A stretch of 42,766 nt of DNA, from positions 1 through 42,766 of the forward strand of contig JAQWPD010000057.1 of NCBI GenBank assembly GCA_029245525.1, read 5' to 3'. Positions within the stretch are counted from its first letter, which is position 1, and each line of letters begins with the position of its first letter. Positions 1 through 8,637 of this stretch are shown piece by piece. A program made the position numbers and the translations under genes. The notes under the pieces are model-generated. The model saw only the letters and a program-made list of their open reading frames with translations. It made no database searches and was not told the origin of the DNA. Source of the stretch: Gammaproteobacteria bacterium. Lineage in GTDB: Bacteria > Pseudomonadota > Gammaproteobacteria > Steroidobacterales > GCA-2729495.

Positions 1-320
1 CGTTTTCCAAAACCGCCTTAAAGGGCTGTTGTTCTTGCCATTCCGGATGATCCGCTGCCTGAGCATGGACTTGCTCATAAATCATTAAGAACTGAAAATA
101 CTCAGGGCGTTCGGCCCACAAGGTGCCATCATGATCAAATACCGCTATGCGATCTGCCACCGGCACAAAGTCGGGACCACCCTCGGTTGTAACGCCGGCC
201 ACAAAATCAATGATGGCCGCCTTTACAGCACCCTCCTCCCAGGAGGATAAGACCTGAGGCTTGCTGTCGACACAACCCGCCAACAAAACACAAGCTCCCA
301 AAAGCCCGGCTAAGCGCATA
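1..320 (-). CDS. HAD-family phosphatase-like lipoprotein (partial)
   Basis: The reading frame starts at an ATG (318-320) and runs off the left edge, so only the first 106 or so residues are visible. A short hydrophobic stretch ends in a lipobox (LAGC, Cys16), which predicts an envelope lipoprotein. About 55 residues in comes FDHDGTLW, the motif I of haloacid-dehalogenase-type phosphatases (DxDGT), where the first Asp is the nucleophile. Lipid-anchored HAD proteins with this motif are known in proteobacteria, but their substrates are poorly defined. It lies 129 bp downstream of the sensor kinase on the same strand, so it could be transcribed with it. Motifs II-IV and the cap domain are outside the window. 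Confidence 0.8.
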
Positions 321-449
321 AGTATTTAGCCAATTCATAGCGCTGCTGGCCTTCTTCCCGCCGAAAAGCAAAAGAGCAGGAGATCGGCCCCGTCAAAACC
401 CTCATAAATTTAAGACCTGCCACACGAATCCTCACAGTTAGCTGTGCAA

Positions 450-1823
450 TCAGGCTCTGGGGCTTAATATTGCGATTGCCGATGTGCCTGTACCGGGCTT
501 GCTGGATATCACCAACTCGCCACCATGAGCTTCAACAATACGACGGCACAGATACAAGCCCAGACCAAAGCCACCGGTATGACGACTGCGGGCAGGGTCT
601 GCCCGATAGAATGGCTCGGTAATGCGTTCTAGGTCCTCTGGTGAAATTCCTTCACCATGATCAACAACCTTAACAAATACTTTGTCGCCGGCCAGTCCAA
701 AGCTTACCTCCACAGGCCGCGAACCATCGGGACTATGGCGCAATGCATTCTCAATCAGATTTCTTAACAACAAACGAATGCGTGTTATATCGTAATCACC
801 ATCCATGCTGTGAGATGGGCTATCGAATTGAATACGCTCACTGCCACGCTGACCAAAATCCACATCAATCACTTGCGCTGCGATGTCGGCGAGGTTCGCC
901 GGTTCTCGGCGCAAGCTGGCATGCCGCGTATTCAGCGCCTCGCTTTCGAGAATATCGCTAATAAGGCTCTCCATCTCCCCTACATCCTCAAGGATGCTTT
1001 GCTTTACGTTAGCGTCATCGAGAAATTCAAGCGCCACTTTGGTGCGCGTTAAAGGTGATCGTAACTCATGACTAATAGCCAACATCAGCTGACGCTTCGC
1101 CTCAAGCATTCCCTGCAAATCACTAGCCATCGCATTTATACCATCAGCCAGGTCACCCAGATCATTTCTACGCCGTTTTTGTATTCGAAAATCGAGATCT
1201 CCACCGCCGATACGTGCTGCTCCCTGCTGCATTGCCTGAATAGGATTAATCAGGAAATTCACAGCAAGAAAACACCCCAGCAACACCAGCAAGCCAACAA
1301 CACTAAATATAAGGGTGCTGTTGTATATAGGTAATGGTTCATTAGCGATTTTCGGTGAGACAAAAACAATCTCATAGTCGCCCTGTATCAGCTTCACATA
1401 CGCATGCTCTTCATAGCGCGCAAACTCAACCTTCTCCAACTGCTTTACCCAGTCTTCCATATCGCTGCGATTTGCATTACTCAGATCAAGTAACGAGAGT
1501 GGCCCGAATGGAATCTCAGCCAAGGGCGGAAAACGCTCATCTGAAGTCCAATCGACACCAGGCCCAATCAAGCGGATATCCACAGGAATACGCTGTGTAA
1601 TGCTTTCTGCACGGGCAATAGATGGCGGGGTGCCAATGTCCTTTAGTACGTAATCGGCATGCAATGAAATATGCGCGCCGACGATTCGACGTAAGTAGTC
1701 ACTATCCTGAAACAGCTGCAACGCAAACCCCGCCGCATAGGTATATGCCATAGATGCCAGCAAAAACACCACAATAAGCCGTGCTGATAATGAATGGGTA
1801 AATCGTCGTAAGGTTTCAATCAC
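450..1823 (-). CDS. Two-component sensor histidine kinase (RstB/CpxA-like)
   Basis: A 457-residue membrane kinase that should sense an envelope signal and phosphorylate the adjacent regulator. Visible order: first membrane segment about 14-35, periplasmic sensor region about 36-168, second membrane segment about 169-192, a HAMP linker about 190-243, then the H-box SHELRSPLTR with His252 as the predicted phospho-acceptor. The ATPase domain shows the N-box (LLRNLIENALRH, N355/N359), the G1 box (DHGEG near 388) and the G2 box (GGFGLGLYL near 417). The start is GTG, overlapping the regulator's stop codon by 4 bases (GTGA), which indicates translational coupling. The stimulus cannot be read from the sequence. 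Confidence 0.95.
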   Translation of the reverse strand: MIETLRRFTHSLSARLIVVFLLASMAYTYAAGFALQLFQDSDYLRRIVGAHISLHADYVLKDIGTPPSIARAESITQRIPVDIRLIGPGVDWTSDERFPPLAEIPFGPLSLLDLSNANRSDMEDWVKQLEKVEFARYEEHAYVKLIQGDYEIVFVSPKIANEPLPIYNSTLIFSVVGLLVLLGCFLAVNFLINPIQAMQQGAARIGGGDLDFRIQKRRRNDLGDLADGINAMASDLQGMLEAKRQLMLAISHELRSPLTRTKVALEFLDDANVKQSILEDVGEMESLISDILESEALNTRHASLRREPANLADIAAQVIDVDFGQRGSERIQFDSPSHSMDGDYDITRIRLLLRNLIENALRHSPDGSRPVEVSFGLAGDKVFVKVVDHGEGISPEDLERITEPFYRADPARSRHTGGFGLGLYLCRRIVEAHGGELVISSKPGTGTSAIAILSPRA

Positions 1824-2506
1824 GCCTCATGCCCCAAAAACACATAGCCCGTGCCCCAAACGGTTTTGATGTAACGCTGATCCTTTCCTGTATCCCCAAG
1901 TTTTTGCCGCAAGCGGCTAACCAGAATATCTACGGAACGCGAAAACAACTGAGCATCTATACCGCGCAACTCATTCAATATTTCATCACGGTTGTAGTTC
2001 TTTCCCGGGTTCTCAGCCAATAGCAATAACAACTGGTATTCCATCGTCGTCAGTTCAATCACTTTGCCATCGAGCTTAACCGCGCGACGTTCAGTATTAA
2101 TCTCAAGGCCGTCATAATGCAGCTCGGTTTTGCTGGTAGGCGTATCGGCAAAGCGCCGCAGCACATTCTGAATTCGAGCGACCAGCTCACGCGGCTCAAA
2201 CGGTTTAGGCATGTAATCATCTGCGCCCAATTCAAGACCCACAATTCTATCAGTCACTTCACCGCGCGCAGTCAACATTATTACGGGCACAGAACTGGTC
2301 TTGCGGATAGTACGACACACATCAAATCCATCCTGACCGGGAAGCATGACATCAAGAATCACCAGATCAGGCTTTAGCGACTCAAGCAGCTTTAGTCCCC
2401 CTGTCGGTTCAATAGCTGCTGTGAGCTCGAGATCAAAGCGACTGAAGTACTCCTTCAGCAAGTCCCCTAGCTTCTCATCATCGTCTATTAATAAAATCTT
2501 ACTCAT
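1820..2506 (-). CDS. OmpR/PhoB-family response regulator (RstA/CpxR-like)
   Basis: A 228-residue transcription factor with an N-terminal receiver and a C-terminal winged helix. The receiver has the acidic pair D8/D9, the phospho-acceptor D52 (VILDVMLPG), T79 and K101 (the MPKPF motif). The DNA-binding half carries the usual LTTMEYQLL start and the IKTVWGTGYVF wing. It is the first gene of the two-component operon. About 100 bp upstream lies a direct repeat with 10-bp spacing that suits an OmpR-type dimer and resembles the RstA box, so autoregulation is likely. The assignment to the RstA branch rests on that box and general similarity, not on an alignment. Confidence 0.95.
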   Translation of the reverse strand: MSKILLIDDDEKLGDLLKEYFSRFDLELTAAIEPTGGLKLLESLKPDLVILDVMLPGQDGFDVCRTIRKTSSVPVIMLTARGEVTDRIVGLELGADDYMPKPFEPRELVARIQNVLRRFADTPTSKTELHYDGLEINTERRAVKLDGKVIELTTMEYQLLLLLAENPGKNYNRDEILNELRGIDAQLFSRSVDILVSRLRQKLGDTGKDQRYIKTVWGTGYVFLGHEA

Positions 2507-2533
2507 ACGATATCTCGCCTTAGCCTAATCAGA

Positions 2534-2561
2534 ACGGTCTAAAGGACCGTGCATCTTTATA
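2534..2561 (-). promoter_or_regulatory. Candidate promoter -10 and leader inverted repeat of the regulator gene
   Basis: Read on the minus strand, TATAAA (2556-2561) could be a -10 box about 50 bp before the regulator start. No good -35 hexamer lies at the right distance, as expected for an activated promoter. Just downstream, ACGGTC and GACCGT (2534-2539 and 2545-2550) form a perfect 6-bp inverted repeat with a 5-base spacer, which could be a leader hairpin or an operator. Assigned by eye only. Confidence 0.35.
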
Positions 2562-2605
2562 CTCGAGTGTCATTCTAATGCTGGCTTAGAAAAATAGGCA
2601 CAGGG

Positions 2606-2621
2606 GTTACAAAAAGTTACA
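2606..2621 (-). promoter_or_regulatory. RstA-box-like direct repeat
   Basis: GTTACA occurs twice with starts exactly 10 bp apart (2606 and 2616). On the minus strand this reads TGTAAC-N4-TGTAAC. OmpR-family regulators bind tandem half-sites one helical turn apart, and the E. coli RstA box as I recall it (TGTAAC-N4-TGTA) has this layout. The site lies about 100 bp upstream of the regulator start and about 45-65 bp upstream of the candidate -10, a sensible place for activation. Confidence 0.5.
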
Positions 2622-2855
2622 GCGTAGAGCCTAGCCCGTCAACACCGCTCAATCATACGATAGGGCCGGATAAAGCTTCAGAAGTGACTGAGCTTGTCGT
2701 AGTCTAGAAGAGGGCCCTGCACCTTGCGATCGGCGCTCATCTATACGAGTCTACAACTGAACAATGAGCATATCATGACACTAAGACAGACATGCTCCGC
2801 TGGCACTCCTAGAATCAATAATGTAGCGCACATAACGGCATCTTCCGGAGCAATC

Positions 2856-3491
2856 ATGGCACTAAACCAAAATCCCGCAACTGCTGAGTACACCGAACAT
2901 GCCGTTTACTATGACCGGCGCTGGAAGTCATACAATAAAATTACAGCGGCTAAAACACTCGGTCTATTACAGACCAATCCCGCCGCAAAGGATCAAGCGC
3001 TGGTTGATATCGGCTGCGGCACGGGCCTACTGCTTAAAATAGTCAGCCATAGCTATCCTGAAATTAAGCTCCACGGTTGCGACATTACGCCAGCAATGAT
3101 TACCAAAGCACGGCGCGCATTGGGGTGCACTGCGGATCTCAAAGTTGCTGCCGCCGAACAACTCCCATACGCACAAAAACAGTTTGATTTTGCTATCTGC
3201 AACAGCGCTGCACAGCACTTCCTCAGCATTCCGGATGCACTTCGTGAAGCCGAAAGGGTGCTAAAGCCTCGCGGCCAATTAGTGCTTACAGCATGGTCAA
3301 CCGACGAACTAATACCGCGGTTGCACTACAAGCTTCTGCAAGCTCGTAACATTACAATACAACAGGTTATGAGCTCAGCTGAATATTGCAAACAGCTCGA
3401 ACTGGCGGGCTTCTGTATTTCGGCTGTTCAACCGTTCCGCGCCGGGCCGCAGTGGGGACTGGTTAGCATCAACGCCAGCAAATCGCACTAA
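2856..3491 (+). CDS. Class I SAM-dependent methyltransferase
   Basis: A 211-residue protein with the Rossmann-type methyltransferase core. Motif I is LVDIGCGTGLLL, followed by the acidic loop GCDITPAMI, the post-motif AAAEQLPYAQKQFDFAICN and LKPRGQLVLTAW. I chose the ATG at 2856 because GGAG sits 5 bases upstream and the recognisable protein starts there. The frame stays open to a TTG at 2724, but that extension looks non-coding. The closest general type is the UbiE/Methyltransf_11 group. The substrate cannot be told from sequence. It is followed after 27 bp by a ferredoxin-like gene on the same strand. Confidence 0.85.
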   Translation: MALNQNPATAEYTEHAVYYDRRWKSYNKITAAKTLGLLQTNPAAKDQALVDIGCGTGLLLKIVSHSYPEIKLHGCDITPAMITKARRALGCTADLKVAAAEQLPYAQKQFDFAICNSAAQHFLSIPDALREAERVLKPRGQLVLTAWSTDELIPRLHYKLLQARNITIQQVMSSAEYCKQLELAGFCISAVQPFRAGPQWGLVSINASKSH

Positions 3492-3518
3492 CGCAACTGA
3501 ACGCGCTATAGTTCTGCC

Positions 3519-3929
3519 ATGAACTCAACACGCATCACCAGTAAAGGGCATGAGGCACTGGGCCAACAGGCAGAGAAGCTTGGCATCAGTGAAATTAAAC
3601 GCCACATACTTTTATGCTGCGATCAGACAAAGCCGAAATGCTCCACTCGGGAAGAGAGCCTCATAGCGTGGGAGTACCTTAAGCAAAGACTAAAAGACCT
3701 GAATCTGGTCAAACAAGGTGGCATCTATCGCACCAAAGCAAACTGTTTGCAATTGTGCATCAACGGACCTGTGGCTGTGGTTTACCCCGAGGGCACTTGG
3801 TACCGCAATTGCACACCCGACGTACTTGAAAGGATCATCCAGGAGCACCTCATTGGGGGCAACCCGGTTGCCGAGTTTACGGTAGTTAGTCGCCAGCTGC
3901 CGCCCACCAGCGAAGAGAATCCGGACTAG
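3519..3929 (+). CDS. Thioredoxin-like [2Fe-2S] ferredoxin
   Basis: A 136-residue cytosolic protein. It has the cysteine pattern of the thioredoxin-fold (Shethna-type) 2Fe-2S ferredoxin family: [15 protein letters not shown] near residue 30, then [23 protein letters not shown] near 70-95. In this family four cysteines bind the cluster, and the family acts in electron transfer or as an uncharacterised redox protein. No clear Shine-Dalgarno sequence precedes the ATG. It probably shares a transcript with the methyltransferase upstream. Its last 44 bases overlap the convergent metallo-hydrolase gene tail to tail. Confidence 0.85.
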   Translation: MNSTRITSKGHEALGQQAEKLGISEIKRHILLCCDQTKPKCSTREESLIAWEYLKQRLKDLNLVKQGGIYRTKANCLQLCINGPVAVVYPEGTWYRNCTPDVLERIIQEHLIGGNPVAEFTVVSRQLPPTSEENPD

Positions 3930-4704
3930 TCGCCAACCCATCTTTTTCCAACTTGAGCAAATGCGCCTGTAATGAGCAGCGCGCAATAGGATGCAAGGAC
4001 AGCGGCACATCGCTATAAACCCGCGACAACAAAATATCCAGTGACACTTCTCCATCAGCGCTTAATTCACGAAGATGGCGCAAAGTTTTGAGCTCTCGCT
4101 GACAACGATGCCGGATGAGGCTATCGATAGCGCGGGCAGGCTCTTCAATCATAGACCCATGACCCGGCGCAATAGCACGGATAGGGTAATGGCGCAGCAA
4201 CTCCAGCGAGTCGAGATACTGCTGCATCGAACCGTCCGGTGGAGCAATCACTACAGTTGTGCCCTGATTTATATGATCACCGCTAAACAAAATACCCCTC
4301 TGCACATCGAGATAACACAGATGGTTGGAAGCATGACCGGGCGTGTGAATGGCCTGTAGCATGTAATCCCCCAATTCCAACATTTCATCGTGCATAGGTG
4401 CCCAATCAGGCTCAAATAACTGATCCTGATTCTCGCCAACGGGCGCACGCATTCCGACAAGGGTCGCGCCTGTTTCTTGCGCCAGCAACAACGCCCCGGG
4501 CGAATGATCACGATGCGTATGCGTGACTAAAATCCAGTTTAGATTTCCCGCAGCAAGCCTTACTAAGTGTTCAGTATGTGCAGGGTCTATCGGCCCCGGA
4601 TCGATAACAATAGTGCCACCTGCTAATAAGTAGGTATTGGTGCCAGCACCGGTCATAACTCCCGCATTAGCGGCTTTGATACAGCGCAATGATCGTTCAG
4701 TCAT
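3886..4704 (-). CDS. MBL-fold metallo-hydrolase (LACTB2-like)
   Basis: A 272-residue hydrolase of the metallo-beta-lactamase fold. The zinc ligands are visible: THTHRDH (H62, H64, D66, H67), H124 in [10 protein letters not shown]143 in FSGDH and H182 in APGHG. The C-terminal part ([13 protein letters not shown] onward) resembles the winged-helix tail of LACTB2-type proteins, which include hydroxyacyl-thioesterase-like and RNA-cleaving members. The substrate is therefore open. It starts 8 bp after the Nudix gene on the same strand. This Nudix plus MBL pair recurs in gammaproteobacteria and suggests joint action on CoA- or nucleotide-linked metabolites. Confidence 0.9.
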   Translation of the reverse strand: MTERSLRCIKAANAGVMTGAGTNTYLLAGGTIVIDPGPIDPAHTEHLVRLAAGNLNWILVTHTHRDHSPGALLLAQETGATLVGMRAPVGENQDQLFEPDWAPMHDEMLELGDYMLQAIHTPGHASNHLCYLDVQRGILFSGDHINQGTTVVIAPPDGSMQQYLDSLELLRHYPIRAIAPGHGSMIEEPARAIDSLIRHRCQRELKTLRHLRELSADGEVSLDILLSRVYSDVPLSLHPIARCSLQAHLLKLEKDGLATSPDSLRWWAAAGD

Positions 4705-4712
4705 TCTGGTAT

Positions 4713-5531
4713 CTACTCCGCATCATCAGCATCGCCTTCAAAGACAATGTTCAATGCATCAAGCCGCTGACAAACCTCACTCAGATGCACCTCACCCGAT
4801 ACCTTTTTCGGCCAGATTGCTGGCATTGAAGGCTTATCACCTTCCGCCAAATAAGACAGAGTCTCTGCCACCGATTCAAACTGACTTAAAAGCCTCAAGT
4901 TCTCCAATGTGGGGCGAGGCAATTTGAGCGCTTCCTGCCGCGCGATACTCTCGGAGGGGCGAAGCCATTGCAAGACCATTGCCTCGGCGCCATCAGGAGA
5001 GGCTTGCTGGCCGCACGGCATTGGCGCTACAAAGAATCGTGTCGCATACCGTGAGGACACCCATTCCGGTGCAATCCAGAAACTCTGGTAAAGCAGGGAA
5101 GACAGGTCAAACTGCCAACCATGCTCCTGTGCCAAGCTGAGAAAATCCCCAGTACCTGCTAACAATTGAGCCCGAGCATCTGCGAGCTCGTCTTTTGACA
5201 ATGTGGTTTCTGCCAGCAAAATACCCGCTTCTTCGAATAATTCACGAACCGCCGCCAACCACCATGAATGGGGTACTTCTGGCCACTGCAACTGCTCCGC
5301 CATCTCGGCAGACGTGAGTCCAAAAATATGCGCAAGCCACTGTGAGGATTTATCCTGCGACTCAAGACATCCACCGGGGAACACCCAAGAATGAGCGAAT
5401 GACATACCGCCCGGCCGCTGCAACATTAAAACGTCAATGCCTCGGTCTGCCCCGATGCTGTCGCGAATAAGCAACACTGAGGATGCCGCACGATATCGAA
5501 TAGAGGAATTCATCTGTTGACGCAATAGCAC
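4713..5531 (-). CDS. Nudix hydrolase (NUDT7/NUDT19-like)
   Basis: A protein of up to 272 residues with a split Nudix box. FPGGCLE near residue 51 is followed, after an insertion of about 35 residues, by AAVRELFEEAGILL near 93-106. That insertion is typical of the CoA-pyrophosphatase-like NUDT7/NUDT19 branch, which hydrolyses a nucleoside diphosphate linked to another moiety. All key Nudix residues (REx2EE) are present. The frame opens with GTG at 5531, but the ATG at 5513 is an equally good start and neither has a clear ribosome site. It is the first gene of a two-gene unit with the MBL-fold hydrolase. Confidence 0.88.
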   Translation of the reverse strand: MLLRQQMNSSIRYRAASSVLLIRDSIGADRGIDVLMLQRPGGMSFAHSWVFPGGCLESQDKSSQWLAHIFGLTSAEMAEQLQWPEVPHSWWLAAVRELFEEAGILLAETTLSKDELADARAQLLAGTGDFLSLAQEHGWQFDLSSLLYQSFWIAPEWVSSRYATRFFVAPMPCGQQASPDGAEAMVLQWLRPSESIARQEALKLPRPTLENLRLLSQFESVAETLSYLAEGDKPSMPAIWPKKVSGEVHLSEVCQRLDALNIVFEGDADDAE

Positions 5532-6066
5532 AGCCGGTCAGGCTAAATGCCATCGACCGAATGACAGTAAGGGCGGTGGGGTAAAGCGTTTAGGCGTCCG
5601 GCAACCTGCAAATCTGGCCATAAGGTCAACCCCGACAGAAGACCGTGGCAGAGCTACTAAGCAGGGTGCCGGACATAAAAAAACGCTCATGCTGAGAAAC
5701 CTAAGTAGGCGACCGATGCCTTCAATGACTCGGCTCACAAGAGATAGCACAAATTTATAGCGGGCTCTGATCTCATAGAGACAATCACAAACCAAATCCA
5801 TGCATTATCCCGACTCGTGCAATTGTTTTTTGTCTTCCGGTGAGCATTGCACACCGGTGCTAAGTCGGAGATCACAGCAATAAGAACGGGTCCAATTATA
5901 TAGGAGCGCAGGGTGGCTTGTAGACCTATTTAACCAGGGGTTTCCGTCACAGCGGTCCGCAGCTGCTTTATAGCATTTGCTTATATAAGGTATTATTTAT
6001 TAAAAACAGATACTTATTTCGAACCAGCAAAACAGGCATACTCGGTATGCCCAAATACTGTGGGCA
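5532..6066. other. Intergenic region between the Nudix gene and arsM
   Basis: These 535 bp hold no convincing gene. An 87-codon frame on minus (5538-5801) lacks recognisable protein features. I see a CCGGTG/CACCGG inverted repeat (5837-5842 and 5852-5857), an AT-rich stretch at about 5980-6005 that may hold the minus-strand promoter for the Nudix gene, and the arsM terminator-like hairpin at 6035-6051. Confidence 0.6.
6029..6051 (-). terminator. Terminator-like hairpin after arsM
   Basis: GGCATAC and GTATGCC (6035-6041 and 6045-6051) are perfect 7-bp arms around a 3-base loop. On the minus strand the hairpin starts 15 bp after the arsM stop and is followed by TGTTTT. The T run is short, so it is a moderate intrinsic terminator. 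Confidence 0.6.
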
Positions 6067-7161
6067 CTAACAACATCCGCTGGAAACATCATCTGCCACG
6101 GCAGATTCGAAAGGGTCTTCATACATTAAGCCACTAAAACGTCCTAAGTGCCGTCGATCATCGCCGATAATCTCAAAAAATGAAGAAAATCGCGAGCCGC
6201 GAATCATTTTGGCGATGTTCGCACTCACCGACACCGCCTTATTCCGTGGAAAACTTAAATCCATTGCAAAATCAAGAAGCTCTGGCTGCTCAGAAAGACC
6301 GCCCCGATAGATCGCCTGATGCCCATAATCCTCGGGACGAGTTTCAGCTCCGGAAAGCTTAAACAGCCGATATGTGGCGGAACAAAACCGTATATCGCCG
6401 GTTTTTTGCGCTATTTCAGGGTCTTCAATATCAATGGGATGGCTCTCAACCAGCAACGGCTCTGCAAATCCGGCTGCATGGGCCAACGCAATGAAGTCCT
6501 GCCAATACAAGGCACCCGAGAGGCACTCGCCGTAAAGAACCGGGTCACGGGTTAGCTCATCCGGAACCCGCCGATCCGCATACACATCAGCGAAATACAG
6601 CTCACCACCCTCACGCAACAGGTCATGAGCACTGTTCAGCACCGCCGCCTTATCGATAGCAAGATTAATCACGCAATTGGAAATAACCGCATCAAAGCTG
6701 CCCGCAGTCAACGGCAGTTCATCCAGCTTCTCAATATTCCCTTCGAAAAACTCAACATTCGACAATGAGTAAGCAAAGCGTTCACGATGATAATCCTGAT
6801 ACTGGCGAGCAACATCGAGCTGAGCCACAGTCATGTCGACCCCAACAACGCTGCCCTGCTCGCCGACCAATCGTGACAGGAGATAGACATCACGACCAGC
6901 ACCACAGCCCAGATCCAGAACTCGCAAACCGCTGAGTGACTCTGGCAGTGCTAGACCGCAACCGTAATAACGGGCCATCACGTCATCATGGATTTGCGAG
7001 AGTGCCTCTTTTACATGATCGGCTGGCTGCACAACCGTGCAACAAGCACTGGTTTTCAGGTCCTCGGTGGACGCAAGCACCTCACCGTAATAATGCTGAA
7101 TTTCCTGATGCAAATCAGGCTCACAACAAGTAGAAGATTGGTTACTATCTTTAGCGGTCAT
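6067..7161 (-). CDS. arsM: Arsenite S-adenosylmethionine methyltransferase
   Basis: A 364-residue cytosolic enzyme that should methylate trivalent arsenic using SAM. From the ATG at 7161, the leader HYYGEVLASTEDLKTSACC is typical of ArsM. Cys40 (or 41), Cys68 (YYGCG), Cys163 (SNCVINLA) and Cys213 (GECLSGALYW) match the four conserved cysteines of Cyanidioschyzon ArsM (C44, C72, C174, C224), including the 28- and 50-residue spacings. The SAM motif VLDLGCGAGRD is at about 81-91. Extra cysteines lie at 12/13 and 260, and the protein ends in CC. The frame remains open to a GTG at 7194, but the ATG gives the usual N-terminus. No ArsR gene is adjacent. It is divergent from the glycosyltransferase and radical SAM genes. 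Confidence 0.93.
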   Translation of the reverse strand: MTAKDSNQSSTCCEPDLHQEIQHYYGEVLASTEDLKTSACCTVVQPADHVKEALSQIHDDVMARYYGCGLALPESLSGLRVLDLGCGAGRDVYLLSRLVGEQGSVVGVDMTVAQLDVARQYQDYHRERFAYSLSNVEFFEGNIEKLDELPLTAGSFDAVISNCVINLAIDKAAVLNSAHDLLREGGELYFADVYADRRVPDELTRDPVLYGECLSGALYWQDFIALAHAAGFAEPLLVESHPIDIEDPEIAQKTGDIRFCSATYRLFKLSGAETRPEDYGHQAIYRGGLSEQPELLDFAMDLSFPRNKAVSVSANIAKMIRGSRFSSFFEIIGDDRRHLGRFSGLMYEDPFESAVADDVSSGCC

Positions 7162-7290
7162 AGTCTTATCACATTCTGATCGTCTTAGTTTCACCAGCGC
7201 GCCAGCAATTGGCAGAGGAAAATATCATTAATACCACAAGCGACACTGCTCTGTGCTACAACATCGAACAACCACAGTCGACCCCAAATC

Positions 7291-8628
7291 ATGGCTGATG
7301 CCGCAATAACTGAGACACTGCTGGTGTTGTTCGCACGCGAGCCTCACGCCGGTTCGGGAAAGCGCCGCATTGCTGAACAGCTTGGCAATATAGCAGCTCA
7401 TGCAGTCAACAGCGAAATGTATGCCGCTGCGCTCGGGGTGCTCGAGCGCTGGTCAGGGCCGGTGGCGCTTGCATTAGCTGACCCATCAACCGATTCCGAT
7501 GCTCATAGCACGCTGTCCCGCCAGCACATCAGACTTGCGCAACCAGACGGCAGCTTTGGCGCTCGACTCCAGTCGGTCGACCTAACACTGTGCGCCCAGC
7601 ATCACGGGCCGCGGCTGTATCTGGGCAGTGATGCGCCTGAACTTAGCGAATCCTTTTACCGGACAGCGGCAGAGCACCTCCAACACTACGATGCGGTGCT
7701 GGCGCCAGCACACGATGGTGGCGTAACGCTGCTTGGCACTCGATGCCGATGGCCCGCACTGGAGCACTTACCCTGGGGCACAAGCAAACTCTGCGAAGCA
7801 CTTGAGGAGGCATGTCTCAAAGAAGGGTTGAGCATTATGAAAATGCCAGTATCCGCTGATGTAGATACGCTCGATGATTTGCTGCGACTGCGCCGCAGCC
7901 TCAAGCGCGACACACGAAACAATCAGCAACAACTGCTCATCCGACTCAGACAAATACTTCCGGATATTCATGCGGTAATACCCGTGAAGCATGATCATGC
8001 GGCGGCATTAGCGTTGAGTGAAGCACTTATCTCGCAAGGGACAGACCAAATTTTGATTAGCGACTCCGAGCAGAGCGGCCAACTGGCAGAGGCTTGCCAG
8101 CAGCTCGGCATTCACTACCAAAGCAACCCCAACAATCGCGGCGCTCGGCTTGATATCGGCGCTCGGTCAGTTAAAAGTGGAAATATTTGGTTCCTGCATG
8201 CCGATGCACAACCTGCCAAAACCGCGGTAGATGATATACGCAAGCATCTATTGCAATACGATGCTGGCTGTTTTCGCTTCCAATTCTCGGGCCCTGGCGC
8301 CGCAGGTAAAGGCCTCCTTGAAAGAGCCATCAATTGGCGAGCAAAGCATTTTGTTCCTTATGGTGACCAGGGTCTTTTCGTAAAGCTGCAAATCTACATC
8401 GACAGCGGCGGTTTCTCACACACGCCACTGTTTGAGGAGGTGCCGTTGATTAAATACCTTAAGCAACATACGCGCTTTACCATGCTGAACACGCCCATTG
8501 GTGTTTCAACCCGTCGCTGGCAAAAGGATGGCTGGATAAAACGCACGCTGCACAACCGTTGGCTGGTCATGCGCTACCTTGCGGGCGCCTCACCTGAAAG
8601 TCTCGCAAAAAGCTACACCAGTCAATAA
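7291..8628 (+). CDS. Fused arsenosugar-type glycosyltransferase (TIGR04282 + TIGR04283)
   Basis: A 445-residue protein made of two glycosyltransferase-like domains usually encoded separately. Residues about 9-200 match the DUF2064/TIGR04282 type (LLVLFAREPHAGSGKRR, YLGSDAPEL, APAHDGGVTLLG, SADVDTLDDL). Residues about 224-440 match the TIGR04283 GT2-like type (HAVIPVK, IWFLHADAQP, GDQGLFVK, TPLFEEVPLIKYLK, STRRWQKDGW). Family names link both to arsenosugar biosynthesis, and the divergent arsM supports that here. In the second domain the usual DGGS after the first beta-strand reads SDSEQ, so nucleotide-sugar binding may be altered. No Shine-Dalgarno is evident before the ATG. The radical SAM gene follows 9 bp later. 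Confidence 0.85.
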   Translation: MADAAITETLLVLFAREPHAGSGKRRIAEQLGNIAAHAVNSEMYAAALGVLERWSGPVALALADPSTDSDAHSTLSRQHIRLAQPDGSFGARLQSVDLTLCAQHHGPRLYLGSDAPELSESFYRTAAEHLQHYDAVLAPAHDGGVTLLGTRCRWPALEHLPWGTSKLCEALEEACLKEGLSIMKMPVSADVDTLDDLLRLRRSLKRDTRNNQQQLLIRLRQILPDIHAVIPVKHDHAAALALSEALISQGTDQILISDSEQSGQLAEACQQLGIHYQSNPNNRGARLDIGARSVKSGNIWFLHADAQPAKTAVDDIRKHLLQYDAGCFRFQFSGPGAAGKGLLERAINWRAKHFVPYGDQGLFVKLQIYIDSGGFSHTPLFEEVPLIKYLKQHTRFTMLNTPIGVSTRRWQKDGWIKRTLHNRWLVMRYLAGASPESLAKSYTSQ

Positions 8629-8637
8629 GCTGCCACT

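Noticed and set aside
5538-5801. An 87-codon open frame on the minus strand downstream of arsM
   Set aside because: No ribosome site, no recognisable domain, and a composition unlike the neighbouring genes. More likely intergenic.
5800-5883. A 27-codon cysteine-containing frame near arsM
   Set aside because: No ribosome site, and it overlaps an inverted repeat. Not supportable as a peptide gene.
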